Below the pieces are notes generated by a model. The model searched no databases. It was not told the origin of the DNA and saw only the letters and a list, made by a program, of their open reading frames with translations. This document shows positions 26,089 through 36,404 of a DNA stretch of 64,000 nucleotides, piece by piece (the stretch's first letter is position 1; each line of letters opens with the position of its first letter). The position numbers and the translations under genes are program-made. This DNA comes from Longimicrobiaceae bacterium. Lineage in GTDB: Bacteria; Gemmatimonadota; Gemmatimonadetes; Longimicrobiales; Longimicrobiaceae. Where the stretch lies: assembly GCA_036375715.1 (NCBI GenBank), contig DASVBS010000079.1:62001-126000 (forward strand), read 5' to 3'.

Positions 26089-26994
26089 TCAACTGAGGGC
26101 CGGCTCCGACGGCTGATCGAGCGCTTCTGCGACCAGATCGATGTCGTAGCCTTCCGTCCGGACCCGGCGGTCGAAGTAGAGCAGGGTGAAGCATCCGACC
26201 ATGAACGGCGTGGTCAACGCGGTGCAGACGACGGTGACCAGCTGCTGGAGGACCACCTGGCCGGGGCTCAAAGCGGCGGCCGACTCGACGTCCCACATCG
26301 CGCCCCCGATCCCGACCAGGAAGGAGATTCCAACCAGCGGAAGGATCGCGATGATGCTGCTCACGATCACCAGCCCGAGGATTCGAAGCCGCGCCCCGCG
26401 GGCGAGCCGATCGGAGCGCCGCAGCGAAGCCCACACCCCCAGGTCCTCCACCACCATGGCGGGAATAACCGCGAAGAAGCTGGCCAGGACCACCACCGCG
26501 ACCAGGAACGCCACCAGTGACAGGATCGCAAGGACGAACCCCGCAGCGGTGTCGCCCATGTTCATGCTCGCGAGCAGGAGCGCCGCCAGAGCGAGGACGA
26601 GCGCCACCGCTATCAGCAGGACGAGGCCGGCGAGCATGATGACCAGGCCTGCCCCGGCCATTCTGGGGAGGACGCGCAGCGACCGCGCGTAGCCGTCGCG
26701 GACCGAAGTTTCTTCGTCGCGAAGCTGCCGTGCGGTCTGCCGCGTCAGCGCACCCCATACCAGGCTCCAGAGCAGCGCGCTCAAAACGACCGCCGCCATC
26801 ATACTCCCCGCCGCGGAAGGGTCGGCCGCGGCTGAATCTTCCGAGATCACCGCTGCCTCCATCATCCGACCGGCCAGCGCCAGGGGAATGGCCGCCAGCA
26901 GCGAGGTCGTGAAGAGGGTGGTGAAGTCGCGCCGGTAGAGCGTGAACGCTCCGTCGAGCAACTCGCCGAACGCAAGGGGACGCAGTGATGGCAC
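26089..26994 (-). CDS. Multi-helix membrane protein (GDPD-type membrane domain)
   Basis: A 301-residue integral membrane protein opening with MPSLRPLAFGELLDGAFTLYRRDF, which resembles the membrane domain found N-terminal to some glycerophosphodiester phosphodiesterases. About six hydrophobic helices follow (for example LFTTSLLAAIPLALAG, AGLVIMLAGLVLLIAVALVLALAALLL in pieces, ILGLVIVSSIIAILPLVGI). No catalytic domain is attached. The start is GTG at 26994. It lies on the same strand upstream of the DUF4129 gene, at 164 bases, and may be functionally tied to that cluster. Function unknown. Confidence 0.75.
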   Translation of the reverse strand: MPSLRPLAFGELLDGAFTLYRRDFTTLFTTSLLAAIPLALAGRMMEAAVISEDSAAADPSAAGSMMAAVVLSALLWSLVWGALTRQTARQLRDEETSVRDGYARSLRVLPRMAGAGLVIMLAGLVLLIAVALVLALAALLLASMNMGDTAAGFVLAILSLVAFLVAVVVLASFFAVIPAMVVEDLGVWASLRRSDRLARGARLRILGLVIVSSIIAILPLVGISFLVGIGGAMWDVESAAALSPGQVVLQQLVTVVCTALTTPFMVGCFTLLYFDRRVRTEGYDIDLVAEALDQPSEPALS

Positions 26995-27067
26995 GGATTC
27001 AAGCTCCGTCGTACGGGGGAAACTGAAGGAGGGCTCCGACCGGCCTACCTCCCGCTGGGAACCGCGG

Positions 27068-27577
27068 TCAACGAGCCGGCGAGGCTTCCAGGTTCACCTT
27101 CACGCCGCCCTGAAGAGTCTGCAGAACCACGCAGTAGCGCTCCGTCAGCTTCAGCAGGGTCGCCAGCTGGGCCGCGTCGGCGGAGGTGTCGAGCTCGGCG
27201 CTCAATCGAATCGCAACGAAGCCCACCGGCGCATCGCGCGCTACGCCCAGCGTGCCGCGGAAGTCGAGGTCGCCCTCGGCTCGAATCGTCCCGGAGAGGA
27301 GGTCGACGCCGATGGCCGTCGCCACCGCCTTCATCGTCACGCCGGCGCACGCCACCAGCGCCTCCAGAAGCATATCGCCCGAGCAGGCCAGCTCGCCCGT
27401 GCCTCCTGTGGCCGGGTGCAAACCCGCTTCGACGAGCGACCGACCAGTCTCCACACGGCAGGAGAGGTTCTCGCCGAGGCGCCCCTCTGCGCGCAGCGTC
27501 ACCAGTCCTGCCGCCGGATCCTCCCGGTAGCGATCCTTCAGGGGCGCCTGGATGGCCCGGAGTTCTTCCGCGTCCAC
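27068..27577 (-). CDS. OsmC/Ohr-family protein
   Basis: A 169-residue OsmC-type protein. The two cysteines of the peroxide-reducing site are in ELACSGDMLLEALVACAGVTMKA, with the helix-forming spacing usual for the family. OsmC/Ohr proteins are homodimeric thiol peroxidases against organic hydroperoxides; some OsmC-like members act differently, and the subgroup is unclear here. The GTG start at 27577 lies one base after the pgm stop, so the two genes are co-transcribed. No functional link between phosphoglucomutase and peroxide defence is obvious beyond general stress. Confidence 0.88.
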   Translation of the reverse strand: MDAEELRAIQAPLKDRYREDPAAGLVTLRAEGRLGENLSCRVETGRSLVEAGLHPATGGTGELACSGDMLLEALVACAGVTMKAVATAIGVDLLSGTIRAEGDLDFRGTLGVARDAPVGFVAIRLSAELDTSADAAQLATLLKLTERYCVVLQTLQGGVKVNLEASPAR

Positions 27578-27578
27578 G

Positions 27579-29219
27579 TCAACCCCGCAGCGCGGCGCTC
27601 ACGATCTCCCTTGCTTCCTCCTGGATGCGCCTCAGGTGATCGGGTCCTCGGAAGCTCTCCGCGTAGATTTTGTACACGTCCTCCGTGCCGGAGGGGCGAG
27701 CGGCGAACCAGCCGTTGGCGGTCACCACCTTCAGCCCGCCGATCGGGGCGTTATTTCCCGATGCGCGGGTCAGCTTGGCCACGATCGGATCCCCCGCCAG
27801 CTCGTGGGCGGTGACCATCTCCGGCGAGAGCCGAGACAGCCGGGCTTTTTCTTCGCGCGTGGCGGGGGCGTCGATCCGCTCGTAGACGGGGGATCCGAAG
27901 CGCTCCTCCAGCGCGCGATAGTGCTCACCCGGGTGCCGGCCGGTAACGGCGGTGATCTCCGCGGCGAGCAAGGAGAGGAGAATGCCGTCCTTGTCGGTCG
28001 TCCAGACCGTGCCGTTGCGGCGGAGGAACGAAGCGCCGGCGCTCTCCTCTCCCCCAAAGCCGATGGAGCCATCGAGCAGGCCGGGAACGAACCACTTGAA
28101 TCCAACCGGAACCTCGTCCAGCCGGCGACCGAGATCCTCGGCTACCCGGTCGATCATGGAGCTGGAGACCAGGGTCTTGCCGACACCGGCCGACGCCGGC
28201 CAATCGGGGCGATTGCCGTAGAGATAGTGGATCGCTACGGCGAGGTAGTGGTTCGGGTTCAGGAGCCCGTCGGGCGTGACGATCCCGTGGCGGTCAGCGT
28301 CGGGGTCGTTCCCGAAGGCGATGTCGAAGCGATCCTTCAGGTCGATGAGGCCGGCCATGGCGTCGGGCGAGGAGCAGTCCATTCGGATCTTCCCGTCCCG
28401 ATCCACCCGCATGAAGGAGAAAGCCGGGTCGATGGCCCGGTTGGTTACCTCGATCTTCAGGCCGTAACGCTCGGCAATAGGGTCCCAGTACGACAGGCTG
28501 GAGCCGCCCAGCGGATCAGCCCCGATACGCAGTCCTTCCGCCGCCACCGCCTCCAGGTTCAGCACCTCGCCGAGCTCCGCGACGTAGGAGCCTACATAGT
28601 CGTGGCGGTGCGTGCGCGACGAGGCGAGCGCCTCCGACAAGCGAACCCGCTTCACCCCTCTGAGATCTGATTCGAGCAGCTCGTTCGCCCTCTTTTCGAT
28701 GACCGCCGTCGTGGAAGTATCGGCCGGACCGCCGGTCGGTGGATTGTACTTGATCCCCCCATCCTGAGGCGGATTGTGCGAGGGTGTGATCACCACCCCG
28801 TCCGCCCTTCCCCTATTGCCGCCGCGATTGTGGATCAGGATGGCGTGTGAGACGGCGGGAGTAGGCGTGTAACCGAGCTCCCGATCCACAACCAGGTCCA
28901 CGTCGTTCGCGGCGAAGACCTCGAGCGCCGTGGTGAACGCCGCTTCGGAGAGGGCGTGCGTGTCCATCGCCAGGTACAGGGGCCCGTCGATCCCCTCAGC
29001 CTTACGGTACTCGGCGATCGCCTGACAGGTGGCCAGGATGTGGTCCTCGTTGAAGCTGCTCTCCAGCGAGGTGCCGCGGTGTCCCGAGGTCCCGAAGGTC
29101 ACGCGCTGCCCGGGTTGCGAGGGGTCCGGCGGGCTCGTGTAATAGCGACTCAGCAGGCGCGGCACATTGATCAGGAGCTCCCGAGGAGCGGGCTTGCCCG
29201 CGAGCGGGTGACGGGACAT
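27579..29219 (-). CDS. pgm: Phosphoglucomutase (alpha-D-glucose phosphate-specific)
   Basis: A 546-residue phosphohexomutase interconverting glucose 1-phosphate and glucose 6-phosphate. [18 protein letters not shown] begins the first domain, [20 protein letters not shown] carries the phosphoserine loop, [12 protein letters not shown] is the magnesium loop, and [13 protein letters not shown] is the sugar-binding segment. Length matches the bacterial Pgm type (about 546). The ATG at 29219 gives the standard N terminus; although the frame stays open far upstream, that stretch overlaps the divergent GH2 gene and looks non-coding. No clear ribosome site precedes the start. It is followed by the OsmC gene at one base and faces a GH2 gene across 117 bases. 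Confidence 0.95.
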   Translation of the reverse strand: MSRHPLAGKPAPRELLINVPRLLSRYYTSPPDPSQPGQRVTFGTSGHRGTSLESSFNEDHILATCQAIAEYRKAEGIDGPLYLAMDTHALSEAAFTTALEVFAANDVDLVVDRELGYTPTPAVSHAILIHNRGGNRGRADGVVITPSHNPPQDGGIKYNPPTGGPADTSTTAVIEKRANELLESDLRGVKRVRLSEALASSRTHRHDYVGSYVAELGEVLNLEAVAAEGLRIGADPLGGSSLSYWDPIAERYGLKIEVTNRAIDPAFSFMRVDRDGKIRMDCSSPDAMAGLIDLKDRFDIAFGNDPDADRHGIVTPDGLLNPNHYLAVAIHYLYGNRPDWPASAGVGKTLVSSSMIDRVAEDLGRRLDEVPVGFKWFVPGLLDGSIGFGGEESAGASFLRRNGTVWTTDKDGILLSLLAAEITAVTGRHPGEHYRALEERFGSPVYERIDAPATREEKARLSRLSPEMVTAHELAGDPIVAKLTRASGNNAPIGGLKVVTANGWFAARPSGTEDVYKIYAESFRGPDHLRRIQEEAREIVSAALRG

Positions 29220-29224
29220 GGCTG

Positions 29225-29254
29225 TTGTAGCAGCAAGGTGGCGGGTTGTAGATT
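29225..29254 (+). promoter_or_regulatory. Candidate promoter of the second GH2 gene
   Basis: TTGTAG (29225-29230) and TAGATT (29249-29254) are 18 bases apart in the 117-base divergent gap between pgm and GH2. Transcription would start about 75 bases before the GH2 ATG. Confidence 0.35.
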
Positions 29255-29336
29255 CGCGCGAACGGCGGCCTGCATCGAAGCGCGCTCGACAACGCTCGCT
29301 CGGCGTAGACCCTACCACCCAACCTTTCTCCTGTCC

Positions 29337-32168
29337 ATGCGAAAGACAAGTCAGTGGATCGACCTGCGGCTGGCACGTGCCGCGTCTCTGGCAACCTTCG
29401 TCGCGCTGGCGGCGGTCGCGGGTCCGGCGGCGAGTCAGGACGCAAGCCAGGACATTCCTCTCCCGGAGCACCCGCGACCGGATCTCCAGCGACCGGACTG
29501 GGTGAACCTGAACGGCGCCTGGAACTTCCAGTTCGACCCGTCGGATGCCGGGCAGGACCAGGGATGGCCCTCCCGAGGTCTGCCGACACCGCGCCGGATC
29601 ACGGTTCCTTTCGGCTGGGGATCTCCGCTCTCGGGAGTGCCGGATAGCGCGGACATCGGGTGGTACGAGCGAACCATCCGCGTCCCGGAGGACTGGAGCG
29701 GGCAGCGCGTCTTCCTGGTGGTGGGTGCGGCGGACTGGCACACGACCGCCTGGCTCGACGGTGAGCTGCTGGGGACCCACCAGGGCGGCTATGTTCCCTT
29801 CGAGTTCGAGCTGACGCCCCACCTGCGACCCGGGGAGGAGCAGCGCCTCGTCCTCCGCATCGACGACGCGGCGCGCGAGTTCAAGCTCGAGGGGAAGCAG
29901 GGCTACGGCAACGTGCGCGGCATCTGGCAAACCCCCTACCTGGAAGCCCGCGGCAGCACCCCGATCCGCAGCATTCATTTCTCTCCTGACATCCACGAGA
30001 GCCGCGTACAGGTCGAGGCGACGCTGCTGGAGCCCGCCTCCGCGGCCGGTACTCTCACGCTCGAGTTCGCCGACTCGTCCGTTTCCTCGGTCACCCAGCG
30101 GGTTCGGGCCGGCGAGCAGGTCGTTCGCTTCTCCGTCCCCATCCCCGATGCGCACCTCTGGTCGCTCGACGACCCGTATCTCTACGAGGTGACCGCCCGG
30201 CTCGCCGCGGGGGGAGCGGAGGACGAGTTGCACACCTACTTCGGTATGCGCGAGATCTCGGTGGTCGACCTCCCCGGCACCGACTACCGCTACGTTGCCA
30301 TCAACGGCGAGCCCATCTACCTGCAGCTGACGCTGGACCAGGCCTACCACCCCGAGGGTTACTACACCTTCCCGAGCGACGAATTCGTGCGGAATGAGGT
30401 GTTGCGCGCCCGCCAGATCGGACTGAACGGCCTGCGTGTGCACATCAAGGTGCCGCTGACCCGGAAGCTCTACTGGGCGGATCGCCTGGGAATGCTGATC
30501 ATGGAGGACCTCCCTAACTCCTGGGGAGAGCCGGACGCCGATGCACGGACGGAGTCCGAGGCGACGCTGCGCGCGATGATCGAGCGCGACTACAACCATC
30601 CGTCCGTCTTCTCCTGGATTCTCTTCAACGAGACCTGGGGGCTCCGGCACCGGGACGGCGACCAGGAGGTCTACCGCCCGGAGACCAAGGAGTGGGTCGT
30701 CTCCATGGTCCGCCTCGCCAAGGATCTGGATCCCACGCGGCTGGTGGAGGACAACTCCGTCTGCTGCGGCGTCGGTCACACCGAGACAGACCTCAACACC
30801 TGGCACTCTTATCTCCCTGGTTGGGAGTGGGAGGAGCACCTGCGGATCATCAGCGACAGCACCTATCCGGGTTCAGGGTGGAACTTCGAGGATGGGTGGG
30901 AGCAGGCTCGCCAGCCCAACCTCAACAGCGAGTTCGGCAACGTCTGGGGATACGAGGGGTCCACCGGAGACGTGGATTACACCTGGGACTATCACCGGGC
31001 GATCGAGGCCTTCCGACGCCACCCGAAAGTCGCCGGGTGGCTCTACACCGAGCACCACGACGTCATCAACGAGTGGAACGGCTACTGGCGCTACGACCGC
31101 TCCGACAAGGTGACCGGACTCGACGAGCTGGTCCCGGGAATGTCGCTGCGCGACTTCCACTCGCCGATCTACGTCGCCATGGAGGGCCCGCTCAGCCGCG
31201 AAGTGCAGAGCGGGGAGACCGTGAGTGTACCGCTGCGTGCATCCTTCCTGACCGGCCACGACGGTTACGGGAATTCCCTCCGCCTCGTCACCGAGCTGTA
31301 TTGGTGGGACGCTCTGGGGCGCCGACAGACGCAGGGCGCACAGTCGCGGACCATCCCGTACCGGCCGTGGATGATCGATGACCTGGAGCCCCTCTCGATC
31401 ACCATGCCCGAGGGGCCTGCGGTGGCGGTGCTGACGCTGCGCATCGAGGACGCCGCCGGGGCGGTCCTGGGACGAAACTTTACCACCTTCGTGGTCAACG
31501 GTGAGACTCCCTCGACCATGCAGCTCGAGGGTGGACGAACCGGCCGTCTGGTCTCCTTCGAGCCAGCGAGCTTCACCGCGGCCGAATGGTCGCGCAAACA
31601 ATGGAACGTGCTGGACGGCCTGAAGGTGAACGGGGCCGGATCGGGATTCTTCGAGTACCGGATCCCGTGGCCTTCCGGCCTCAGCGCGGACGGACTGCAA
31701 TCGGTCACGTTCATCGCCGAGTTGGGGGCGAAGCAGCTGTTCGGCAAGGACCAGGAGGGCGCCGCCGCAATCGAGGGCGACTTCATGCGGGGCGAGGGGA
31801 CTCACGATCCTAGCCGCAACCCGAATTCCTATCCGATGACCGATGAGACCCCGTTCCCCAGCGCGGTGACGCTGCGGGTGAACGGGGTCGTAGCGGGGAC
31901 CGAAGAATTGCACGATGATGCCGCGGACCACCGCGGAATCCTCTCCTGGCATTCGCAGCTGCAGGACCGCAGGCTGCGGGAGGCGGGTTCCTACGGGCAA
32001 CTGGTGAGGATCGCCCTGCCGCAGGAGGCGTTGCGGCGGGCGCAGCAGGCGGGTGAGTTGGTGCTGCGCCTGGAGGTGGACGAGGCCCTGCCGGGTGGGC
32101 TCGCCATCTACGGGCAACGCTTCGGCCGCTTCCCGCTCGACCCGACCCTGGTCTTCGTGGAACGCTGA
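29337..32168 (+). CDS. Glycoside hydrolase family 2 with C-terminal extension, secreted
   Basis: A 943-residue GH2 enzyme. The ATG at 29337 starts a signal peptide (cleavage near AASQ, about 34). The sugar-binding jelly roll ([13 protein letters not shown] to [10 protein letters not shown]), Ig-like domain and TIM barrel follow. The acid/base is Glu432 in LFNETWG, and the nucleophile is probably Glu532 in NSEFGN. After the barrel (about residue 620) come over 300 residues of beta-rich sequence, including [23 protein letters not shown]-like segments cut here into Ig/galactose-binding-like folds. It is much longer than the other GH2 in the window and is not in the sulfatase locus. It is followed by a strong terminator, so it is probably a single-gene unit. 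Confidence 0.9.
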   Translation: MRKTSQWIDLRLARAASLATFVALAAVAGPAASQDASQDIPLPEHPRPDLQRPDWVNLNGAWNFQFDPSDAGQDQGWPSRGLPTPRRITVPFGWGSPLSGVPDSADIGWYERTIRVPEDWSGQRVFLVVGAADWHTTAWLDGELLGTHQGGYVPFEFELTPHLRPGEEQRLVLRIDDAAREFKLEGKQGYGNVRGIWQTPYLEARGSTPIRSIHFSPDIHESRVQVEATLLEPASAAGTLTLEFADSSVSSVTQRVRAGEQVVRFSVPIPDAHLWSLDDPYLYEVTARLAAGGAEDELHTYFGMREISVVDLPGTDYRYVAINGEPIYLQLTLDQAYHPEGYYTFPSDEFVRNEVLRARQIGLNGLRVHIKVPLTRKLYWADRLGMLIMEDLPNSWGEPDADARTESEATLRAMIERDYNHPSVFSWILFNETWGLRHRDGDQEVYRPETKEWVVSMVRLAKDLDPTRLVEDNSVCCGVGHTETDLNTWHSYLPGWEWEEHLRIISDSTYPGSGWNFEDGWEQARQPNLNSEFGNVWGYEGSTGDVDYTWDYHRAIEAFRRHPKVAGWLYTEHHDVINEWNGYWRYDRSDKVTGLDELVPGMSLRDFHSPIYVAMEGPLSREVQSGETVSVPLRASFLTGHDGYGNSLRLVTELYWWDALGRRQTQGAQSRTIPYRPWMIDDLEPLSITMPEGPAVAVLTLRIEDAAGAVLGRNFTTFVVNGETPSTMQLEGGRTGRLVSFEPASFTAAEWSRKQWNVLDGLKVNGAGSGFFEYRIPWPSGLSADGLQSVTFIAELGAKQLFGKDQEGAAAIEGDFMRGEGTHDPSRNPNSYPMTDETPFPSAVTLRVNGVVAGTEELHDDAADHRGILSWHSQLQDRRLREAGSYGQLVRIALPQEALRRAQQAGELVLRLEVDEALPGGLAIYGQRFGRFPLDPTLVFVER

Positions 32169-32190
32169 TTCCCTTTACCTCCTTCTTCCC

Positions 32191-32235
32191 GGCCGGGTGG
32201 GGCTCGACCTGGATCGACCCCACCCGGCCAGTTTA
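32191..32235. terminator. Very stable terminator hairpin after GH2
   Basis: GGCCGGGTGGGG plus TCGA (32191-32207, one bulged C at 32203) pairs with TCGACCCCACCCGGCC (32214-32229): 16 pairs and a 6-base loop. AGTTTACG follows, a short T-run. It lies 22 bases after the GH2 stop and directly before the promoter of the next gene. Confidence 0.75.
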
Positions 32236-32260
32236 CGTCGGAGGAGTGCAACCGTATCAT
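32232..32260 (+). promoter_or_regulatory. Candidate promoter of the 32323 gene
   Basis: TTTACG (32232-32237) and TATCAT (32255-32260) have an ideal 17-base spacing. The -35 is in the T-run of the preceding terminator. Transcription would start near 32267. Confidence 0.5.
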
Positions 32261-32322
32261 TCCGCTGCCGATAATTCCCTTGCAGTCGTGATCTGCGGAA
32301 CACCCAGGGTTTCCTTCTGCCC

Positions 32323-33135
32323 ATGCTCCTCCAGCACGGCGGGGAGTCCGATTCCTCCGCCACCTTCTTCGAGCTCAACGAGGAGTTGAGCGCCGCGCGC
32401 CGGGCCCTGCTCCACTTCGCAGAGGCGGAGGGAGTGCTGGAGTCGGTGCTGACCGATCCCTCCTTCCCCGAAAATCGCTACTCCAGCATCGCAGGCGTGA
32501 GGGCGTTCGTTACCGTGAGCGAGCTGCTCCGCGTCGTGGCGCGCGCCCCGGAGCCGGAAGACGAGCGGCAGGACGAGGAGGCGACGGCCGTATACGCCTC
32601 CCTCCTCCAACTGGCGGAGGTCTTCGATATCCTCATCGACCAGCACTCGCTCGTGTACGGCGATGCCGTTGCCCTGGCCGAGGGAATGCAGGACGGCTGG
32701 CTGGCGATGGGGGGATGCCCGACGAGGGGTGCCTGCTTGGAGGATGCGGCGGGGGTGTGTGGGCGCATGCGAGAGAACCTGGCGCCGACCGGTACCCTGG
32801 TCGAACAACTCGAATCGCTACCCGCGGCCAGCCGTGAGCAGGCGGTCGCGCGGCTTCGCGAAGTGGAGGGAGAGCCGTGGATGCGCGAGGCGCGCTACCT
32901 CGCTCTCCGCGCGGTCGACGCCTGTGTCCCCGCCGACGCCCTGGACGGAAGGGTGGCGCGGGCGCTGGAGGGGCTGCGGCGTCCACCCGAGCACCTGACG
33001 AACGTCAACGACCGCGAGGCACTGAGCGTGGCGATGGGCGACGCGGTGCTGGCGAGCCTGGTGCGCGGGTGCTCGCGTGCCTTCGTCTCGGCCGCATTGG
33101 AGCGTCCCTTCGCGGCGCTCGCCCCGGTGCACTGA
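32323..33135 (+). CDS. Conserved-looking protein of unknown function
   Basis: A 270-residue soluble, acidic, mostly alpha-helical protein that I do not recognise. No signal peptide or membrane helix is present. It has a cluster of cysteines in the middle (GGCPTRGACLEDAAGVCG, about 144-160) that is too irregular to call a metal site. Codon use and third-position GC match neighbouring real genes, and a good promoter precedes it. No purine-rich ribosome site is visible before the ATG at 32323. It converges on the histidine kinase gene with 16 bases between stops. Possible roles include a stand-alone regulatory or structural protein. Confidence 0.65.
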   Translation: MLLQHGGESDSSATFFELNEELSAARRALLHFAEAEGVLESVLTDPSFPENRYSSIAGVRAFVTVSELLRVVARAPEPEDERQDEEATAVYASLLQLAEVFDILIDQHSLVYGDAVALAEGMQDGWLAMGGCPTRGACLEDAAGVCGRMRENLAPTGTLVEQLESLPAASREQAVARLREVEGEPWMREARYLALRAVDACVPADALDGRVARALEGLRRPPEHLTNVNDREALSVAMGDAVLASLVRGCSRAFVSAALERPFAALAPVH

Positions 33136-33151
33136 TGTCTCAGCCCCCGGG

Positions 33152-35608
33152 TCACCTCTCCAGCGCGCTTCGCAGGGCGCGCTCCAGCTCCTCGGGAGCG
33201 AACGGCTTCGCCAGGAAGGCTTGCTGCTCCTTCTCGATCTCCCGCCGGAGGACCTGGTCGCTGTTGTAGCCCGAGGTGAAGAGCACGCAAAGACCCGGGA
33301 GAGCCGCCGACAGTCGCCGAGCCAGCTCTCGGCCGCTCATTCCCGGCAGTACCAGGTCCGTCACCAGAAGGTCGAAGCGCCGACCCTCCTCGAGGGCTTG
33401 CAGAGCCTCAGTCGGCGTCGAGGCGACGAATACCTCGTAGCCCAGCCGCCTCATCACCCGCTCGGCCAGCGTTCGCACGCCGCTGTCGTCCTCTACCAGG
33501 AGCACTCGTTCGGAGGGGGCGGCTATCGGCGGCGCCTCGCCTGCTACCACCACCGACCTGCTCGGCTTTCTGAGGCGGGGCAGGTAGATGCGGAAGACCG
33601 TTCCCTTCCCCGGCGTGCTCTCCACATCGATTCGGCCGCCCGAGCGCTTCACGATCCCGTAGACGACGGAGAGGCCGAGTCCGGTGCCCTTTCCGCCGGA
33701 TTTGGTGGTGAAGAAGGGGTCGAAGATCTTCTCGCGCACCTCGGGCGTCATCCCCTCCCCCGTATCCTCCACCGAGAGGCACACATATTCGTCCGGGGGG
33801 AGGTCGCCTAGCCGCCGGGCGGCTTCAGCCCCCAGCCGGACGGGCGTGGTGCGGACCGACAGCTTGCCGCCCTGCGGCATGGCGTCCCGGGCATTGACGG
33901 CCAGATTGACCATCACCTGCTCGAGCTCACGACGGTCGGCGCGGACGTAGGTGGGTTCCGCGTGGAGGTCCAGCTCCAGCTCTATATCCTCCCCGATGAG
34001 CTGGGCGAGCATACGCTGTGTGTCCGCCATCACGCTCCCGAGTTCGACGATCTCCGGCTGACTCGCCTCCTTACTGCTGAAGGCCATCAGGCGCCCCGCA
34101 ACCCCGGCGGCACGCCAGGCCGCCCGCGAGATCTCCTCGATGTCCGGGCGGAGAGGGTCGTGGGCCGGCAGCGTACGCAACGCGAGGTCGGCAAAGCCGG
34201 TGATCGTCGTCAGTGCGTTGTTGAACTCGTGCGCGACGCCGCCCGCCATGCGTCCCACGGCCTCCATCTTCTGCGCCCGGATGAGCTGCTCCTCCAGCGC
34301 CTTCCGGTCGGAGATATCCTGAATGACGGAGATGAGGTAGTCGGGTCGACCATCCTCCTTACGAACGACCGATCCGGTAACGCTCACCCAGATGACCCCG
34401 CCGGACTTGTGGACGTACCGCTTCTCAATCGTGTAGCTCTCGATCTCGCCGGCGAGTAGCCGCTGGGTCTGGGCTTCGTGCGCGTCGCGGTCGGCCGGGT
34501 AGGTGATGTCGCGGAAGGTGAGGCGTAGTAGCTCGTCTCTGGAGTACCCGACGATCTCGGCCAGCCGCCGGTTCACCCGCAGGAAGCGGCCCCCGAGCTC
34601 GATGTGTGAGATCCCCACGGCGGCCTGATCGAAAGTGGAGCGGAAGCGTCGCTCGCTCTCCGCAAGCGCTTCCTCGGCCACCTTTCGCGCGGTCACGTCG
34701 CGCACCAGCCATACCCCGCGATCATCCCCAATCGGCGAGACCGACCCCGCAAACCAGACCGTCCGCGGGCCGATCCGAAGTGGGTACTCGATGTCGACGC
34801 TGCAGCCCTCTCGCAGGGCGGTGGCGATCCAGCCCGCGAACCGGTCCGCTGTCTCAAGCGGAAAAACTTCGTGGATGGTTCGTCCGATGAGCTGGTCGCG
34901 AGCGAGGTAGTCCGCCGGGGCGGAGGTCTCCGCAATGCTGAGGAAGCGGCCCTCGGCATCGAACTCGACCATTACATAGTCGCTCGCCCGGACCAGCCTC
35001 TGCAGCGCCGCACTCGAAAGCTCCGCTTCCTCCCGCGCCCGCTCGGCGGTGGCGTAGCGAAGAGCGTGATCCAGGGCGGTGGCCGCTCGCGCCGCCAGCC
35101 CCAGCACGAGCTCGAAGTGACCCTGCTCGTAGGGCTCCTCACCTTGCGACCGGCCGATCAACATCGCTCCGATGACCCGGTCGCGGATGGAGAGCGGGGC
35201 AAAGATCAGCGAACGCGCGCCGGCGGCCCGAGCCAGTGGCAGGTATCCCGGCGGCAGCGCGGCCTCGTCCGCGAAATCGCTTCCCGGGGGGAGCAGGATC
35301 GGTTCGGGAGCGTCGATGATGTTCGCTTTGCCGGCTCGCGGCGGCGCGATCGGCGGGACGCGGCGGAGAGCGCGGTGCTTCTCCGGGTCGAGGTGCACGC
35401 TCTGCTCACGGCGAAGGCTGCCGTCCGGCTGCAGAAGATCGATCACCACGAAATCCGCCAGACCGGGCACGATCAGCTGGGCGACGGAAGTGAGCGTCTC
35501 TCTGAGATCCAGCGAGGAGGCGAGCAGGTCGCCCGCACTGAGCAGGAAGGCGAGCGTCTCCTCCCGGTGGTCGAGCCCGGGGAGCACCGCGGCGGGTCTG
35601 TCACTCAT
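33152..35608 (-). CDS. Cytosolic hybrid sensor histidine kinase (GAF-PAS-PAS-HisKA-HATPase-REC)
   Basis: An 818-residue hybrid kinase without membrane helices. Domain order: GAF-like (about 20-190), PAS (about 205-310), PAS (about 325-440, with a PAC region [16 protein letters not shown]), HisKA with phosphoacceptor His460 in [17 protein letters not shown], HATPase with N box [12 protein letters not shown]1 EDTGEGM and G2 GKGTGLGLS, then a receiver domain whose phosphorylated residue is Asp751 in [11 protein letters not shown]. It probably senses an intracellular signal and passes phosphate to its own receiver or a separate partner. No response regulator gene is adjacent, so it is an orphan. 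The start has no strong ribosome site. Confidence 0.95.
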   Translation of the reverse strand: MSDRPAAVLPGLDHREETLAFLLSAGDLLASSLDLRETLTSVAQLIVPGLADFVVIDLLQPDGSLRREQSVHLDPEKHRALRRVPPIAPPRAGKANIIDAPEPILLPPGSDFADEAALPPGYLPLARAAGARSLIFAPLSIRDRVIGAMLIGRSQGEEPYEQGHFELVLGLAARAATALDHALRYATAERAREEAELSSAALQRLVRASDYVMVEFDAEGRFLSIAETSAPADYLARDQLIGRTIHEVFPLETADRFAGWIATALREGCSVDIEYPLRIGPRTVWFAGSVSPIGDDRGVWLVRDVTARKVAEEALAESERRFRSTFDQAAVGISHIELGGRFLRVNRRLAEIVGYSRDELLRLTFRDITYPADRDAHEAQTQRLLAGEIESYTIEKRYVHKSGGVIWVSVTGSVVRKEDGRPDYLISVIQDISDRKALEEQLIRAQKMEAVGRMAGGVAHEFNNALTTITGFADLALRTLPAHDPLRPDIEEISRAAWRAAGVAGRLMAFSSKEASQPEIVELGSVMADTQRMLAQLIGEDIELELDLHAEPTYVRADRRELEQVMVNLAVNARDAMPQGGKLSVRTTPVRLGAEAARRLGDLPPDEYVCLSVEDTGEGMTPEVREKIFDPFFTTKSGGKGTGLGLSVVYGIVKRSGGRIDVESTPGKGTVFRIYLPRLRKPSRSVVVAGEAPPIAAPSERVLLVEDDSGVRTLAERVMRRLGYEVFVASTPTEALQALEEGRRFDLLVTDLVLPGMSGRELARRLSAALPGLCVLFTSGYNSDQVLRREIEKEQQAFLAKPFAPEELERALRSALER

Positions 35609-35991
35609 GTCTGAGCGATCGTGGAGGAACTTGATCTGTCTCTATCCGCGCTTACGCAAAATGAACACCGTTTAAGACTCTTTCGACATTGTGGCAACCC
35701 GCGCCTAGCGAACATGCGGCAACCCCACGGAGGCTTGCAGGCAGTCTCTGCATCCCCACCTGATCCCGTGCGCTGGCGCGCAAGGCCCCTTTTCACCCGG
35801 TCCTTCGCGCTCGATTGCGTGACGAAAAGCATCTCTACCCGGGAAGCGGAAACGCTAACCGGGTGTGATCCGTAGTCCCAGAAGATGGCGAGGTGAGCAA
35901 CGCCGGCGTGCCGCACGGTATCGAATCGGGGTAGATGGGTTCAACCGTCGGGCGCGCCAGGCAATCGAACCCTCCCACCACCGACGACCCC
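35609..35991. other. 383-base gap upstream of the histidine kinase
   Basis: The stretch 35640-35690 is the most AT-rich part and is the likely place for the kinase promoter, but no confident hexamer pair was found. No hairpin terminator or convincing gene was seen in the rest. Confidence 0.4.
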
Positions 35992-36303
35992 ATGCAGGCC
36001 GCATCCTCGAGGCCCATCGCGGGGCTCCTGCTATTTGCATTCACCGCCTGCGGCCACGCTACCGCGGACGGCGGGTGGCGCGACGAAGCGGGAGCTCAGG
36101 TCCAACACTCCGAGCAAGCTCGGACCGCAAGTGTCGGGATGTGGGGAAACGACGACGGCTGGAGCGTCATCGATGCGGTTCACCTCGGCTCGGCCGCGCC
36201 CGCAAGCCCAGAGCCGAGTCCTGCCGTCGTCGGGGGCGAGTGCAACCAGCGCAAGCCACCAAGAGTCACGGCAGGGCCTCTGAGCGCCGGCGGAACGGGC
36301 TGA
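35992..36303 (+). CDS. Possible small lipoprotein
   Basis: A 103-residue reading frame beginning with a plausible lipoprotein signal (MQAASSRPIAGLLLFAFTAC, lipobox FTAC). The mature part is short, polar and without recognised domain, rich in Ala, Ser, Gly and Pro. No ribosome site precedes the ATG, and an overlapping frame of similar length exists on the other strand. The signal is the only real support. It ends just before the TolC operon promoter region. Confidence 0.3.
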   Translation: MQAASSRPIAGLLLFAFTACGHATADGGWRDEAGAQVQHSEQARTASVGMWGNDDGWSVIDAVHLGSAAPASPEPSPAVVGGECNQRKPPRVTAGPLSAGGTG

Positions 36304-36323
36304 GCGGGATCCAACCTTTTCCC

Positions 36324-36339
36324 GTGGCTTGACAGCCAC
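36324..36339. promoter_or_regulatory. Inverted repeat over a perfect -35 box upstream of the TolC operon
   Basis: GTGGCT (36324-36329) and AGCCAC (36334-36339) flank TGAC, and the run contains TTGACA (36329-36334), a consensus -35. CAATTT lies 17 bases downstream (36352-36357) as a weak -10. A second possible pair is TTGGAG (36356) with TGCATA (36379). The repeat could be an operator. Confidence 0.4.
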
Positions 36340-36404
36340 CGTCTCCCGCCGCAATTTGGAGGTTACTGCAAATTTTTGTGCATACCCCCCCAAAAAACAA
36401 TCCG

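Noticed and set aside
28956-29336. Upstream extension of the second GH2 frame
   Set aside because: It overlaps pgm on the other strand and precedes a good signal peptide at 29337.
29220-30839. Upstream continuation of the pgm frame
   Set aside because: The frame stays open, but this part is antisense to GH2, lacks family similarity and would add over 500 residues before the standard Pgm N terminus.
36362-36384. TGCA-N8-TGCA symmetry as a BlaI operator upstream of TolC
   Set aside because: It does not match the TACA/TGTA pattern of characterised BlaI sites well, and the symmetry is confined to the ends.
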